Assembly: GCF_023646285.1 (NCBI RefSeq)
Contig: NZ_JAMOKX010000007.1
Location: 33,580-97,579, forward strand
Source: Helicobacter colisuis
GTDB taxonomy: Bacteria > Campylobacterota > Campylobacteria > Campylobacterales > Helicobacteraceae
Direction of reading: 5' to 3'
Length of the DNA: 64,000 bases
The notes beneath the pieces are model-generated. The model worked only from the letters and a program-made list of their open reading frames with translations, was not told the DNA's origin and made no database searches. Positions 9,360-18,937 of the stretch are shown here, one piece after another (position 1 is the first letter of the stretch; each line of letters starts with the position of its first letter). The position numbers were made by a program, and so were the translations under genes.

Positions 9360-10832
9360 ATGTTTAAGTTTTTAAATCTCAATCAAAAAGGCTATGATTC
9401 GGCTTTGGAATTCTGCAAGATTCCGGCTTCCAAGCTTACACCTTTAATGCTTTGTGAAACTTTCAGTGCTCCTGTATTGCTTGAATCGGCATTTTTAAAA
9501 AGTGGAAAAGGACGCTTCTCTATTCTTATTTTAGAAGAAGCCTTTAGAGTTACAAAAGATAATCAAGAAACCTCCTTGCTTTTTTTGGATTCTAAGCACA
9601 TTCTCCCCAAGCAACCTTTTTTGAAAACCTTAGAATCCCTAAGAAACCTTGCTCCAAACCCCAAAGATTCTAGCTTTGATTCTGCACTACCTAGCGATTT
9701 ACCTTTACCGCTTGGAGGAGTAGGATATTTGGGATATGAATTTTTTAGCGAGATTGAATCGCTTAGCTTTAATAATCCCCCCCTTTATGATTGCTATGAT
9801 AATGCCTTTATTTTTGGGCGTGATTTTGCTATTTTTGATCACTTTTATGAATCGCTTTATCTCATTAGTGTCGCCTATGATCAAGAGACACAATCCCATA
9901 ACCTAAAAAATCGCCTTGATAAACTTATCCAAAAGCTAGAAAATATTCAACAAAAACAAGAATCTCCGCAAAATTATCATTCAAAAGTTATTTCTAGCGA
10001 TAAGCAATCCTATTACACTCATATGGTTACCTTCCTTAAAGATGAAATCTACAAAGGCAATCTCTTGCAATGTGTCCCAAGCCAAAGTATGCAAATACAA
10101 AGCGACTTACCACCACTAAAAGCTTATCAGAATCTACGCACTAATAATCCAAGCCCTTATATGTATTATTACAATTTTGGGCATTTTCAAATTATTGGTA
10201 GCTCCCCTGAAGTGTTAGTTAAAGTTGAAAAAATTGATGATAAAAAAGCCAAAATCACTCTTCGCCCTATAGCTGGAACTCGCAAAAGAGGAAACAATCA
10301 GATTCAAGATTTGCAATTAGAAGAAGAATTAAAAAATAATCCAAAAGAAAATGCTGAACATTTGATGCTCTTAGACTTAGGGCGTAATGATATTGGAAAG
10401 GTTGCAATAGGTGGTAGCATAGAAGTTACTCAAGAAAAAGTGATCGAAAAATACGCTAGGGTAATGCACCTTGTCTCTGAAGTAGAGGGTATAATGGATT
10501 TACAAATCCATAATAAAAATGATGCTATTTTAGCAACATTTCCTGCTGGAACTGTGAGTGGGGCGCCCAAGATTCAAGCTATTAAAACCATCGAATCTTT
10601 AGAAGAACACAAAAGAGCCATTTATTCTGGAGCCATTGGATATTTTACACAAGATGGCGATATGAATTTTGCAATCGCTATCCGAACTGCAGTCTATCAA
10701 AAAGGCATTTATTATCTCCAAGCTGGTGCAGGGATTGTTTATGATTCTATCCCCAAAGAAGAATATTTAGAAACCAAAAATAAAATGCTATCTTTAGTGG
10801 AAGCCATTATGGAAGAAAATAATGCAAACTAA
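9360..10832 (+). CDS. trpE: Anthranilate synthase component I
   Basis: TrpE makes anthranilate from chorismate using ammonia delivered by the TrpG domain. The chorismate-binding fold is recognised by LRPIAGTRKRG, LLDLGRNDIGKVA, FPAGTVSGAPK and the late YLQAGAGIVYDS motif. The product has 490 residues, a normal length. A run of seven C (9777-9783) lies in the coding sequence; the frame is open here. It is the first gene of the plus-strand unit, 48 bases before trpGD. Confidence 0.95.
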   Translation: MFKFLNLNQKGYDSALEFCKIPASKLTPLMLCETFSAPVLLESAFLKSGKGRFSILILEEAFRVTKDNQETSLLFLDSKHILPKQPFLKTLESLRNLAPNPKDSSFDSALPSDLPLPLGGVGYLGYEFFSEIESLSFNNPPLYDCYDNAFIFGRDFAIFDHFYESLYLISVAYDQETQSHNLKNRLDKLIQKLENIQQKQESPQNYHSKVISSDKQSYYTHMVTFLKDEIYKGNLLQCVPSQSMQIQSDLPPLKAYQNLRTNNPSPYMYYYNFGHFQIIGSSPEVLVKVEKIDDKKAKITLRPIAGTRKRGNNQIQDLQLEEELKNNPKENAEHLMLLDLGRNDIGKVAIGGSIEVTQEKVIEKYARVMHLVSEVEGIMDLQIHNKNDAILATFPAGTVSGAPKIQAIKTIESLEEHKRAIYSGAIGYFTQDGDMNFAIAIRTAVYQKGIYYLQAGAGIVYDSIPKEEYLETKNKMLSLVEAIMEENNAN

Positions 10833-10880
10833 TCCAACACAAAAAGACTTACTTGCCCCTAAAAACACAAAGGAAGTGCT

Positions 10881-12500
10881 ATGATTTTACTCATTGATAA
10901 TTATGATTCTTTTACTTATAATATTTATCAAGCCTTTAGTCGCTTTAACTATCCCATTAAAGTTTTAAGAAATGATCAAACTAGCTTAGAAGAAATCCAA
11001 TCACTTAACCCAAGCTACATCATTATAGGACCTGGTCCAAAATCCCCCAAAGATGCGGGAATTAGTATCCAAATTGTGCAACACTTTAAAGGAATCTATC
11101 CAATTTTAGGAATCTGCCTTGGGCACCAAGCTATCTTAAGCGCTTTTGGAGTTGAAATCAAAAATGCCAAAAATATTGTGCATGGGAAAGTTGAACCACT
11201 CATTCACAATGCCAAAGGGATCTTCCGCCATATTAGTCAAAAAACTCCCATCGCGCGTTATCATTCTCTTGTGGGTAAAAAAGAAGAGATTCCAGATTGT
11301 TTTTTGATTAGCGGAATGAGTGAAGATGGCGAAGTTATGGCAGTTGAGCATAAACAATATCATCTTGTAGGATTGCAATTCCACCCTGAATCCATTGGCA
11401 CAAAAGAAGGCATTAAAATGCTACTTAACTTTTTGCATTACACAAGAGAGCCAATCCCTACAAAAGACTATCTCAAAAAAGTCCTTCACCAAAAATCTCT
11501 CAATTTTCAAGAAAGCTATAATCTAATGGATGAACTCACTGAAGGCAACTTAAGTGATGCGCAAATTGGAAGTATTTTAACTAGCCTAGAAATTAAAGGC
11601 ATTGATGAGTATGAATTAGCAGGTTTTGCATCTGTGCTTAAAAAGAAAGCTGTTAAACTCAACTTAAAAGATAATTTTGACATTCGTTTTGATATGGTCG
11701 GCACAGGGGGAAGTGAGGCAAAAACTTTTAATGTCTCCACAACAGCTGCTTTGCTTCTTGCCACACAAGCCCAAAAATCAAACTTTGGAATCATCAAACA
11801 CGGCAATAGAGCGGTTACTTCTAAAAGTGGTTCGGCTGATTTATTAAATGCACTTGGCATTAATGTAACTATGGATTTTAGCAATGTTAAAACCATTTAT
11901 GAAAATCTCCACATTACCTTTTTATTTGCCCAAAAATTCCATTCTGCAATGCGTTTTGCAGCCAATGCTCGCTCCTCACTTGGATTTAAAACCGCTTTTA
12001 ATCTCATAGGCCCCCTAAGTAATCCAAGTCCAATAACCCACCAACTTATCGGAGTTTTTGATAAATCTTACACTGAAATTATGGCAAAAGCCTTAGCAAT
12101 TTTAGGTGTAAAACGAGCAATGGTTGTGAGCGGACTTGATGGTTATGATGAAATCTCACTTTGTGCGCCAACACAAATTACAGAGTTACAAAACGGAAGC
12201 ATTAAAACCTATATTTTTAATCCCATTGAAGTGGGATTAGACTTTGTCAATCATTCACTCTTGCAAGGCGGAGATAGTCAAGAAAATTTACAAATCACAC
12301 TGGATATTTTTAATGCCAAACCCTCTCCCAAGCTTGATTTAGTTGCTTTAAATATGGGCGCTGCATTATACCTTTGCAATCAAGCCCAAAATATCAAAGA
12401 AGGTTTTTTTAAAGCCAAAGAAATCATTCAAAGCAAGGAAGTTTTCTCTCTTTTAGAATCTTTTAAAATCCTAAGCAATCAATGCCCCACAAAGGATTAA
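10881..12500 (+). CDS. trpGD: Fused anthranilate synthase component II / anthranilate phosphoribosyltransferase
   Basis: This two-domain protein combines the glutamine amidotransferase TrpG (1-190) with TrpD (about 198-539). The TrpG triad is Cys79 (LGICLGHQ), His168 and Glu170 (QFHPES). TrpD, which adds PRPP to anthranilate, shows VGTGGSEAKTFNVST near 275 and the AMRFAANARSSLGF and RTAFNLIGPLSNP-like segments. The fusion is found in C. jejuni. AAGGAAG precedes the ATG. Its stop overlaps the trpCF start. Confidence 0.95.
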   Translation: MILLIDNYDSFTYNIYQAFSRFNYPIKVLRNDQTSLEEIQSLNPSYIIIGPGPKSPKDAGISIQIVQHFKGIYPILGICLGHQAILSAFGVEIKNAKNIVHGKVEPLIHNAKGIFRHISQKTPIARYHSLVGKKEEIPDCFLISGMSEDGEVMAVEHKQYHLVGLQFHPESIGTKEGIKMLLNFLHYTREPIPTKDYLKKVLHQKSLNFQESYNLMDELTEGNLSDAQIGSILTSLEIKGIDEYELAGFASVLKKKAVKLNLKDNFDIRFDMVGTGGSEAKTFNVSTTAALLLATQAQKSNFGIIKHGNRAVTSKSGSADLLNALGINVTMDFSNVKTIYENLHITFLFAQKFHSAMRFAANARSSLGFKTAFNLIGPLSNPSPITHQLIGVFDKSYTEIMAKALAILGVKRAMVVSGLDGYDEISLCAPTQITELQNGSIKTYIFNPIEVGLDFVNHSLLQGGDSQENLQITLDIFNAKPSPKLDLVALNMGAALYLCNQAQNIKEGFFKAKEIIQSKEVFSLLESFKILSNQCPTKD

Positions 12501-13990
12501 TGATGATTCCAACCATTCTTAAAAAAATTCTCCAAACAAAAGCCAAATATCCCATTTTAAAAACTACAAGAGCAGCTAAACTCACTCCCCCAAAGTTTAG
12601 CTTTCCTTTTTTGATTGCCGAGATTAAAAGAGCTAGTCCTTCAGCAGGGGATATTGGAGCGATAAACAGCCCAAAAGATCTAGCTCAAAGCTATCTTGAT
12701 GGTGGGGCTGGTGCGATTTCTGTCTTATGCGAAAAAGATTTCTTTAAAGGCGATTTAGAGGATTTAAAAGAGACAAAACTAAGCCACGAAAATGCTACCA
12801 TACTACGCAAAGACTTCATTACTAAGCTTGAGCAAATTCAAGAATCTTATGATTTTGGTGCGGATATGGTGCTTTTAATCGCCGCTATTTTTATTGGCAA
12901 CAATAATGAAAATGGGGGTTTTGCAAGACTTAAGCAACTTTATGAAGAATCTTTAAAGCTTGGCTTAACCCCATTAATAGAAGTCCATAATGCCAAAGAA
13001 GTTGATTTTATCACTCCACTTCAAGCAACTCTTATTGGCATCAATTCACGCGATTTACACACTTTTACCATTAATAAAATCCAAGCTTACAATCTCTTAA
13101 ACTACATTCAAAAAACAAATCCACAAAGTAAAATCATCTTTGAATCTTCCATTGAATGTAGTTTTGATGGCTTTGTAGTAGGAAATATTGGCTTTGATGG
13201 AATCTTGTGCGGCAGTTATCTTGTGCGCGATTCTACACCCGCACAGACCCTAAAACACCTAAAGAGTGCAATTATTAGCGGAAAACAATCGCCCAATGGT
13301 TTTTATCGCAATGTTTTTAAACTCCTTGATTCCAAGCAAGGCTTTTTGAAAATCTGTGGAATCACTTCTAGCAAAGATGCGCTAATGTGCGCTAAAGCTT
13401 TAGAATCAAACCTAAACTCACCCCTAGAAAAAATTGCAGCACTAGGATTTATTTTAGTTAAAGATTCTCCCCGATTTACCAACCCAGAAACTATCAAAGA
13501 AATCGCCAAAAGTTTGCAAGCTCATCCAAAAATTCTTAGAATTGCTGTGGTTAAAGATGACCAAGAAATGATGCAAATAGCTATTAATCTCTACAAAGAG
13601 GGCATTATTGATGCTTTGCAACTCCATGGAGTAAGTCAAAAAAGCTTTGGTAGCATAGATTTAAAAGAAGCAAATTTTGCATTTTATGAAGCTTGGAATG
13701 TGGAGAAAGCAGAGGATTTGGGCGATTTTATAAGCCCTTTTGTATTGCTAGATTCCAAAAGCACTCTAGGAGGTGGAAGTGGCAAAAATATTGCGCTTAG
13801 CACATTAAAATCACTCCAAGAAAAAACTAGTTGCTATCTCTGTGTAGCTGGTGGAGTGGGAATCTCAAATATTCAAGATTTAAGAAAAATCGGAGTTAAA
13901 ATGTTTGATGTTAATTCTAGTCTAGAATCAACTACAGGTAAAAAGGATCAGCAAAAAATCTCTGAATTCTTAAAAGCCTTTGTGCTATAA
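12500..13990 (+). CDS. trpCF: Fused indole-3-glycerol-phosphate synthase / phosphoribosylanthranilate isomerase
   Basis: This bifunctional enzyme performs two steps: TrpF isomerises phosphoribosylanthranilate and TrpC cyclises the product. The TrpC barrel (about 1-255) shows LIAEIKRASPSAGDI, ILRKDFI and GINSRDLHTF. The TrpF barrel (about 280-496) shows LKICGITSSKDA, DALQLHG and VAGGVGISNI. I place the start at ATG 12500, which shares a base with the trpGD stop; an ATG at 12482 and one at 12503 are also in frame. AAAGGA at 12491 supports 12500 or 12503. Confidence 0.93.
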   Translation: MMIPTILKKILQTKAKYPILKTTRAAKLTPPKFSFPFLIAEIKRASPSAGDIGAINSPKDLAQSYLDGGAGAISVLCEKDFFKGDLEDLKETKLSHENATILRKDFITKLEQIQESYDFGADMVLLIAAIFIGNNNENGGFARLKQLYEESLKLGLTPLIEVHNAKEVDFITPLQATLIGINSRDLHTFTINKIQAYNLLNYIQKTNPQSKIIFESSIECSFDGFVVGNIGFDGILCGSYLVRDSTPAQTLKHLKSAIISGKQSPNGFYRNVFKLLDSKQGFLKICGITSSKDALMCAKALESNLNSPLEKIAALGFILVKDSPRFTNPETIKEIAKSLQAHPKILRIAVVKDDQEMMQIAINLYKEGIIDALQLHGVSQKSFGSIDLKEANFAFYEAWNVEKAEDLGDFISPFVLLDSKSTLGGGSGKNIALSTLKSLQEKTSCYLCVAGGVGISNIQDLRKIGVKMFDVNSSLESTTGKKDQQKISEFLKAFVL

Positions 13991-14078
13991 AAAACAATCT
14001 TGATTTTATTTTAAGATTTTAAACTTATAAAATTTATGTTAAAATGATAGTTTGGAATTCAATTTTTGAGGCTATATA

Positions 14079-14327
14079 ATGAAAACACTCACGCTTGCAA
14101 GCATCTATGAAACCCAAGGTCATCGTTATGAAGCCGCTCAAATTTATAAAACTATCTTGCAAGAAAACCCCAATAACACTGAAGCAAAAGTGGCGCTAAA
14201 GCGCCTAACAAGTAATCGCAAAAGCTATGGCAAAGCTGATGAGAATATGCTTAATCTTTTTATCCAAATGGATTCTAAAATTGAATTTAATGAATTTGAA
14301 AGGTGGTTATTGCAATTATGGAATTAA
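14079..14327 (+). CDS. Small tetratricopeptide-repeat-like protein
   Basis: An 82-residue protein with one recognisable TPR-like helical pair at the N-terminus (LASIYETQGHRYEAAQIYK, then LQENPNNTEAKVALKRL). Such repeats mediate protein contacts. The C-terminal half is unrecognised and ends FNEFERWLLQLWN. No signal peptide is seen. It overlaps the next gene by 10 bases and lies upstream of arsRS-hemB; my recollection is that H. pylori has two small genes in the same place. The function is unknown. Confidence 0.75.
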   Translation: MKTLTLASIYETQGHRYEAAQIYKTILQENPNNTEAKVALKRLTSNRKSYGKADENMLNLFIQMDSKIEFNEFERWLLQLWN

Positions 14328-14710
14328 AAGAGGCAATTTTAAAAACTCTAGCAGAGATTGACTTAGATGCAGAATCTACAATTTCACTTGAAGAAAAGCC
14401 AGAAAGAGATGCTCTTTTAGATATTATAGCAGCCGAAGAAGCAAAAAAAGAATCGCCCACAACTCCTGCTTCTTATGAAAGAAAAATCCAAAAGCTTGAT
14501 TTAAAAAACCACAAAGAACTCAAGGAACTTCTTATTAAGTATTATTCTGAAGAAGAAAAATTTTTAAATAATCTACAAGATAGGATTCTTGTCTTATTTG
14601 AAGGATTGCAATCACCCAATAATCGAAATATTGAAGAAAAAGTCGATATGATTCTTAATTTTTTAGAATTTACTTTAGCCATCATCGATGAAAAAAAGAA
14701 TCAAAAATGA
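14318..14710 (+). CDS. CiaD-like C-terminal domain protein (tentative)
   Basis: A 130-residue acidic, helical protein with no membrane segment. The C-terminal part (about 83-125: FLNNLQDRILVLFEGL, then MILNFLEFTLAIID) resembles, from memory, the C-terminal region of the Campylobacter secreted invasion protein CiaD, a domain seen in Helicobacter proteins of this position. The N-terminal half is low-complexity and Glu/Lys-rich. ATG at 14318 overlaps the preceding gene and is preferred over upstream in-frame ATG/GTG codons. The function is not established; only the C-terminal likeness is offered. Confidence 0.6.
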   Translation: MELKEAILKTLAEIDLDAESTISLEEKPERDALLDIIAAEEAKKESPTTPASYERKIQKLDLKNHKELKELLIKYYSEEEKFLNNLQDRILVLFEGLQSPNNRNIEEKVDMILNFLEFTLAIIDEKKNQK

Positions 14711-14750
14711 AAAAAATTTTTTCATTTACTTTTGATTTACTCTATTATTT

Positions 14751-14756
14751 TATAAT
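14751..14756 (+). promoter_or_regulatory. -10 box for the arsR transcript
   Basis: TATAAT lies in the AT-rich context TATTATTTTATAATTTC, like Helicobacter -10 regions. Transcription would start near 14763, exactly where a stable hairpin begins, giving an arsR leader of about 183 bases. Confidence 0.55.
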
Positions 14757-14762
14757 TTCATC

Positions 14763-14945
14763 GTCTCAAGCGGGATGGCTTGAGATACAAATGTTCCGCA
14801 CAACATTAGTTAGAGTTTTTCATCCGTTTCTCCTTTGTGAAGAGAATTTATTTTTAATTAGAGATATTTATTCTAGTGGGTGTTTTCCTGAATTTTTATT
14901 CAACCCCCTAAAATACCCAATCCTCCTTTTTGTAAGGAAAACACC
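14763..14945 (+). promoter_or_regulatory. Structured 5' leader of arsR
   Basis: The leader holds an 8-bp hairpin (TCTCAAGC 14764-14771 with GCTTGAGA 14778-14785), a 6-bp hairpin (14790-14795 with 14802-14807) and a long-range 11-bp perfect pairing of 14879-14889 with 14935-14945. The last pairing covers the AAGGA ribosome site and ends on the base before the arsR ATG, so it could shut off translation. A short open frame in this stretch has no ribosome site and odd composition, so I treat the region as non-coding. No known riboswitch class is recognised. Confidence 0.5.
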
Positions 14946-15632
14946 ATGCTAGAAATTTTAATGATTGAGGATGACTTAGAATTAGCAACTATTCTTAGCG
15001 AATACCTCAAAGCCCATGATATTAATGTAACAAACTATGATGAACCCTATACGGGTATGAGTGCAATTAACACTCGACATTTTGACCTCCTTCTTTTAGA
15101 TTTAACACTCCCTAACCTAGATGGGCTTGAGGTTTGCAAGAAAGTTGCTAAAGAAAAGCACATCCCCATTATCATCTCTTCTGCTAGACACGATATAGAT
15201 GACCGAGTCTTAGGATTAGAATATGGTGCGGATGACTACATACCAAAACCCTATGATCCAAAAGAACTTGTAGCGCGAATCCATAGTGTTTTACGCCGAT
15301 ATAAAACAACTAAAGAACCTAATTCTACTGAAATCATTTGCCCTCCTTTCTTGCTTAACAAAAGTAGTCGAGAAATTTTTCTTGACAATACTCCACTAGA
15401 TTTAACCAAAGCAGAATACGAGATTTTAAGCTTTATGATAGAAAACAAAAATCAAGCATTAACGCGCGATTCTATTGCAGCACATTCTGATTCAATTAGT
15501 CCAGATAGCACCAACAAAAGCATTGATGTGATTATGGGCAGATTACGCGCTAAAATTGAAAAGGAAGGTAAAAAGTATATTTTTTCTATTCGCGGAATCG
15601 GTTACAAATTCCAAACTAAAGACAATGAATAA
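14946..15632 (+). CDS. arsR: Acid-response regulator ArsR (OmpR family)
   Basis: A response regulator of 228 residues with a receiver domain (1-120) and a winged-helix OmpR-type DNA-binding domain (about 130-225). The acidic pocket is Glu8-Asp9-Asp10, the phosphorylation site is Asp52 in LLLLDLTLP, and the switch Lys is in YIPKPYDP. Asp52 and the neighbourhood match H. pylori ArsR (HP0166), which controls urease and other acid-response genes and is essential. It overlaps arsS by 8 bases. The structured leader upstream suggests control of translation. Confidence 0.92.
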   Translation: MLEILMIEDDLELATILSEYLKAHDINVTNYDEPYTGMSAINTRHFDLLLLDLTLPNLDGLEVCKKVAKEKHIPIIISSARHDIDDRVLGLEYGADDYIPKPYDPKELVARIHSVLRRYKTTKEPNSTEIICPPFLLNKSSREIFLDNTPLDLTKAEYEILSFMIENKNQALTRDSIAAHSDSISPDSTNKSIDVIMGRLRAKIEKEGKKYIFSIRGIGYKFQTKDNE

Positions 15633-16866
15633 AAACTCAATCATCGTAAAGATTACTATTCTTTTTTTAATTGCCATTATTGGCTTAAGTGCTTTTTCTT
15701 ATTATTTTATTCGTGAAGAAATCGACAAAAAAACCTATGAAAATCAACTCAAATACACTCAATTCCTAGCTACCATCAATCAGCTTGTGCGCTTTGGGGG
15801 CAACATTGCCTTGATTGAAAAATACCTTGATGAATTGGCTTTAGTCCAAATTGACAACACAGAATTTCTCAAGCGCTTTGAGAATCATATTTCACCAAAT
15901 TTTAACCAAGGAGTGATTGTAAAAATTATCAAAGAAAAAAAAGGGATTTATTTGTTTTTACAAACCCCAAATGGTTGGCGAGTTTATGGAGATATTCATT
16001 TTAATAGGCTTTTTAACTACTATATCATTACTTTTATTGCTTTTATTATCGTTGTTTTTCTTTTTGTGCTTGTTATTCGCAGTCTCTTACCTCTCAAAAC
16101 ACTCCAAAAGGAAATAAGAAAATTTGCCAATGGACAAACAGACATTCATTGCAAAATCAATCAAAATGATGAAATTGGAGAATTAGCGCAAGAATTTGAT
16201 AATGCCGTTAAAAAAATCAATGCCCTAAACCAATCTAGACATCTCTTTTTGCGCTCCATTATGCACGAGCTAAAAACCCCTATCACCAAAGGAAGAATTA
16301 CTGCTGAAATGATTGATAACACACTTTATAAAGAGCGTTTGTGTTCAGTGTTTGAGCGACTTAATTCGCTAATTAATGAGTTTGCAAAAATTGAAGAATT
16401 AAGCTCTCGCAATTACTGCCTCAATAAATGCAATATCTCACTTAAGGAAGTTTTGGATAAAGTTTTTGAAATGCTACTTTTAGACAAAGAACAAATTTCC
16501 ACACTTTTTATCTTTCCCAAAGAAGAATGTTTTTTATATGCCGATTTTGAAATGATTGCCCTAGTAATTAAAAATCTCATTGATAATGCTATTAAATATA
16601 AAACACAAGGACAAATTGAAATCTATATTCAAGACAAAAATTTAGGAATCAAAAACTATGGAATGCCACTACCTTATAGTTTGCAAGATCACTCTAAGCC
16701 TTTTTTTAAAGATTCTAAATCCAATACAAGTGGCTTAGGACTTGGGATTTATATCATCAAAAGCACACTAGAATCACAAGGATTAGAACTAGAATATTTT
16801 TACAAAGAAAATCAGAATAATTTTATAGTAAAAGGGGTAATATCCCATAAAACTTTAAAAGGATAA
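15625..16866 (+). CDS. arsS: Acid-sensing histidine kinase ArsS
   Basis: A membrane histidine kinase of 413 residues: TM1 (about 6-26), periplasmic sensor (27-132), TM2 (133-155), HAMP linker, then the H-box with phosphorylated His214 (SIMHELKTP). The ATPase domain has the N-box ([10 protein letters not shown]) and the glycine box ([11 protein letters not shown]). His214 is the same position as in H. pylori ArsS. ATG 15625 starts at the membrane helix; an upstream in-frame ATG would add 23 residues inside arsR. It is followed two bases later by hemB. Confidence 0.92.
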   Translation: MNKNSIIVKITILFLIAIIGLSAFSYYFIREEIDKKTYENQLKYTQFLATINQLVRFGGNIALIEKYLDELALVQIDNTEFLKRFENHISPNFNQGVIVKIIKEKKGIYLFLQTPNGWRVYGDIHFNRLFNYYIITFIAFIIVVFLFVLVIRSLLPLKTLQKEIRKFANGQTDIHCKINQNDEIGELAQEFDNAVKKINALNQSRHLFLRSIMHELKTPITKGRITAEMIDNTLYKERLCSVFERLNSLINEFAKIEELSSRNYCLNKCNISLKEVLDKVFEMLLLDKEQISTLFIFPKEECFLYADFEMIALVIKNLIDNAIKYKTQGQIEIYIQDKNLGIKNYGMPLPYSLQDHSKPFFKDSKSNTSGLGLGIYIIKSTLESQGLELEYFYKENQNNFIVKGVISHKTLKG

Positions 16867-16868
16867 TT

Positions 16869-17834
16869 ATGTTCAAGCGATTAAGACGTATGCGACTAAA
16901 CCCAAACATTCGAGAAATGCTAACACAAACAACCTTGCATAAAAAAGATTTTATCTATCCGCTTTTTATCACGCATGGTAAAAATATCAGAAATCCAATA
17001 GAATCTATGCCGGATGTTTTTCAGCTTAGCATTGATGAAGCCCTAAAAGAGTGTGAGGCTCTACAAAATCTTGGGATTTTTTCAATCATTCTTTTTGGGA
17101 TTCCAAAAATCAAAGATAGCATCGGTAGCGAAGCCCTAAGCCCAGAAGGAATTATCGCACAAGCCACAAGAGCCATTAAAGAAAAATTTCCTAATATGCT
17201 AGTTTGTGTTGATTTATGTTTTTGTGAATACACCGATCACGGACATTGCGGAATCTTAAACCCAAAACTTAATTCTGTTGATAATGATTTAACCCTAGAA
17301 ATCCTTAATCAACAAGCCTTGATTCTAGCCCAAAGTGGTGCTGATCTAATCGCGCCTAGTGCTATGATGGATGGAATGATAGTAAGTTTGCGAACTATGC
17401 TTGATACTAATGGTTTTAATCACATTCCTTTAATGAGTTATTCTACGAAATTTGCAAGTGGCTATTATGGACCTTTTAGAGATGTGGCACAAAGCACTCC
17501 AAGTTTTGGCGATCGAAAAAGCTATCAACAAAACCCTGCAAATCGTCGCGAAGCGATTCTAGAAAGCCTAGAAGATGAGGCGCAAGGCGCGGATATTTTA
17601 ATGGTTAAACCTGCCCTAGCCTATTTGGATATTGTAAGAGATATCCGAGAGCAAACCTTGTTACCACTAGCTGTTTATAATGTAAGTGGCGAATACGCTA
17701 TGTTAAAGTTTGCACAGAAAGCAGGAATTATAGATTATGAGCGCGTTTTACTAGAAACAATGATTGGCTTTAAACGCGCTGGAGCAGATATTATCATCAC
17801 CTATCACGCCAAAGAAATTGCTAATCTAATCTAA
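16869..17834 (+). CDS. hemB: Delta-aminolevulinic acid dehydratase (porphobilinogen synthase)
   Basis: HemB condenses two 5-aminolevulinate molecules to porphobilinogen in heme synthesis. The Schiff-base lysines are Lys194 ([13 protein letters not shown]) and Lys247 ([11 protein letters not shown]). The zinc-site cysteines are visible at 117, 119 and 127 ([14 protein letters not shown]), so this is the Zn-dependent type. At 321 residues the length is normal. It follows arsS by two bases, an order also known in H. pylori. Confidence 0.95.
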   Translation: MFKRLRRMRLNPNIREMLTQTTLHKKDFIYPLFITHGKNIRNPIESMPDVFQLSIDEALKECEALQNLGIFSIILFGIPKIKDSIGSEALSPEGIIAQATRAIKEKFPNMLVCVDLCFCEYTDHGHCGILNPKLNSVDNDLTLEILNQQALILAQSGADLIAPSAMMDGMIVSLRTMLDTNGFNHIPLMSYSTKFASGYYGPFRDVAQSTPSFGDRKSYQQNPANRREAILESLEDEAQGADILMVKPALAYLDIVRDIREQTLLPLAVYNVSGEYAMLKFAQKAGIIDYERVLLETMIGFKRAGADIIITYHAKEIANLI

Positions 17835-17842
17835 ACAAAACT

Positions 17843-17858
17843 AGGGCTTTAGCGCCCT
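17843..17858. terminator. Short hairpin between convergent hemB and the pseudouridine synthase gene
   Basis: AGGGC (17843-17847) pairs with GCCCT (17854-17858) around TTTAGC. The stem is only 5 bp with a weak T-run. It could serve both convergent genes, but the evidence is thin. Confidence 0.35.
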
Positions 17859-17917
17859 TTACCCTTGCAATCCCCTATTCAACCCTAAAAAGAAATCTCT
17901 TTTATACAATTTAGATT

Positions 17918-18877
17918 CTACAAATAAAATCTCTCGCAACTCCTAAAATAATATTCCCTCCCCTTATAAGAAAATTCCAAACTATAAGCATGCAACATCA
18001 ATCGCTCTGCCCCAAAATATTCTTTTCTTTTCTGTGCACAAAGTCCAAAATCTTGATTTTCTTCTATAAATTCACTATCCAAATATTCTCTACTCTGCCA
18101 ATCCTCACAACCATAAAGCGGATCGCCCAAAATCGGAAAACCAATAGAAAAAAGATGAACTCTAATCTGATGCGTTCTGCCTGTTATAGGATAAACTTTT
18201 AGCAAAGTATTCTCCCCAAACTCCCCCAAAATTTCAAACTCACTTTTTGCATCTCTAAACCCCAAAAGCCTAGAATCTTTTCTTAGATTCTGCCCTAAAA
18301 ACACAGAGCGCACACTTAAATCTCCGCCCCTTTCTTGCAAACTAAGTGGCATCAAAAGGCAAAAATCTCCAAAAATCTTGCTAGTTTTACGCATTTTCCC
18401 TTTAATAAGCGCTAGATATTTCTTTTTTATGCGATTATTGGCAAACAATTCCCCTAGCTCAACAATACTCTTTTTATGTTTTCCTACCAAAACTAAACCA
18501 CTTGTTTCTTTGTCGATTCGGTGTATCAAAGAAGCTTCAACCCCAAAATATTCACGCACCTCATCAATCAAGCTATGATGAAAAAACCTTCCTTTTGGGT
18601 GAATTAACATTTGAGCAGGTTTGTTAAAAAGAGCAAAATCTTCATTTTCATAAATAGGTTTAAGCCCAATAGAATTGGGCTTAAAAATCCAAACTTCTAC
18701 TTCCCTTTCTAAGATTTTATTTTTCTCATTATTACCCAGAATCTTGCCTTCATAAACAACTCTGCCCTTATTAATATAGCTTTGAGCTTGTGCCATATTT
18801 AAATTAAATTGTCGCATTAAAAACAAATAAGCTTTAATGGGAGTTTGAAAATAAAATTTTTGCTTTATAAAGGGCAT
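17918..18877 (-). CDS. RluA-family rRNA/tRNA pseudouridine synthase
   Basis: A stand-alone pseudouridine synthase that converts uridine in rRNA or tRNA to pseudouridine. It has an N-terminal S4-like RNA-binding domain (FNLNMAQAQSYINKGRVV) and the catalytic domain with the family Asp motif HRIDKETSGL, then GRTHQIRVHL and DPLYG. The ATG at 18877 begins just before the S4 domain; a GTG at 18919 would add 14 residues, and neither start has a strong ribosome site. The exact target base (RluC/RluD type) cannot be assigned. It is divergent from purB. Confidence 0.88.
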   Translation of the reverse strand: MPFIKQKFYFQTPIKAYLFLMRQFNLNMAQAQSYINKGRVVYEGKILGNNEKNKILEREVEVWIFKPNSIGLKPIYENEDFALFNKPAQMLIHPKGRFFHHSLIDEVREYFGVEASLIHRIDKETSGLVLVGKHKKSIVELGELFANNRIKKKYLALIKGKMRKTSKIFGDFCLLMPLSLQERGGDLSVRSVFLGQNLRKDSRLLGFRDAKSEFEILGEFGENTLLKVYPITGRTHQIRVHLFSIGFPILGDPLYGCEDWQSREYLDSEFIEENQDFGLCAQKRKEYFGAERLMLHAYSLEFSYKGREYYFRSCERFYL

Positions 18878-18937
18878 TTTGCAACTTTTAAGTGGTCTTA
18901 TGTTAGGATATTGTAGCACATTTTTAAAGGATTTATA

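Noticed and set aside
14707..14952. 81-codon open frame between the CiaD-like gene and arsR
   Set aside because: It has no ribosome site, overlaps a TATAAT box, hairpins and the arsR ribosome site, and its composition does not resemble a protein; read as leader RNA.
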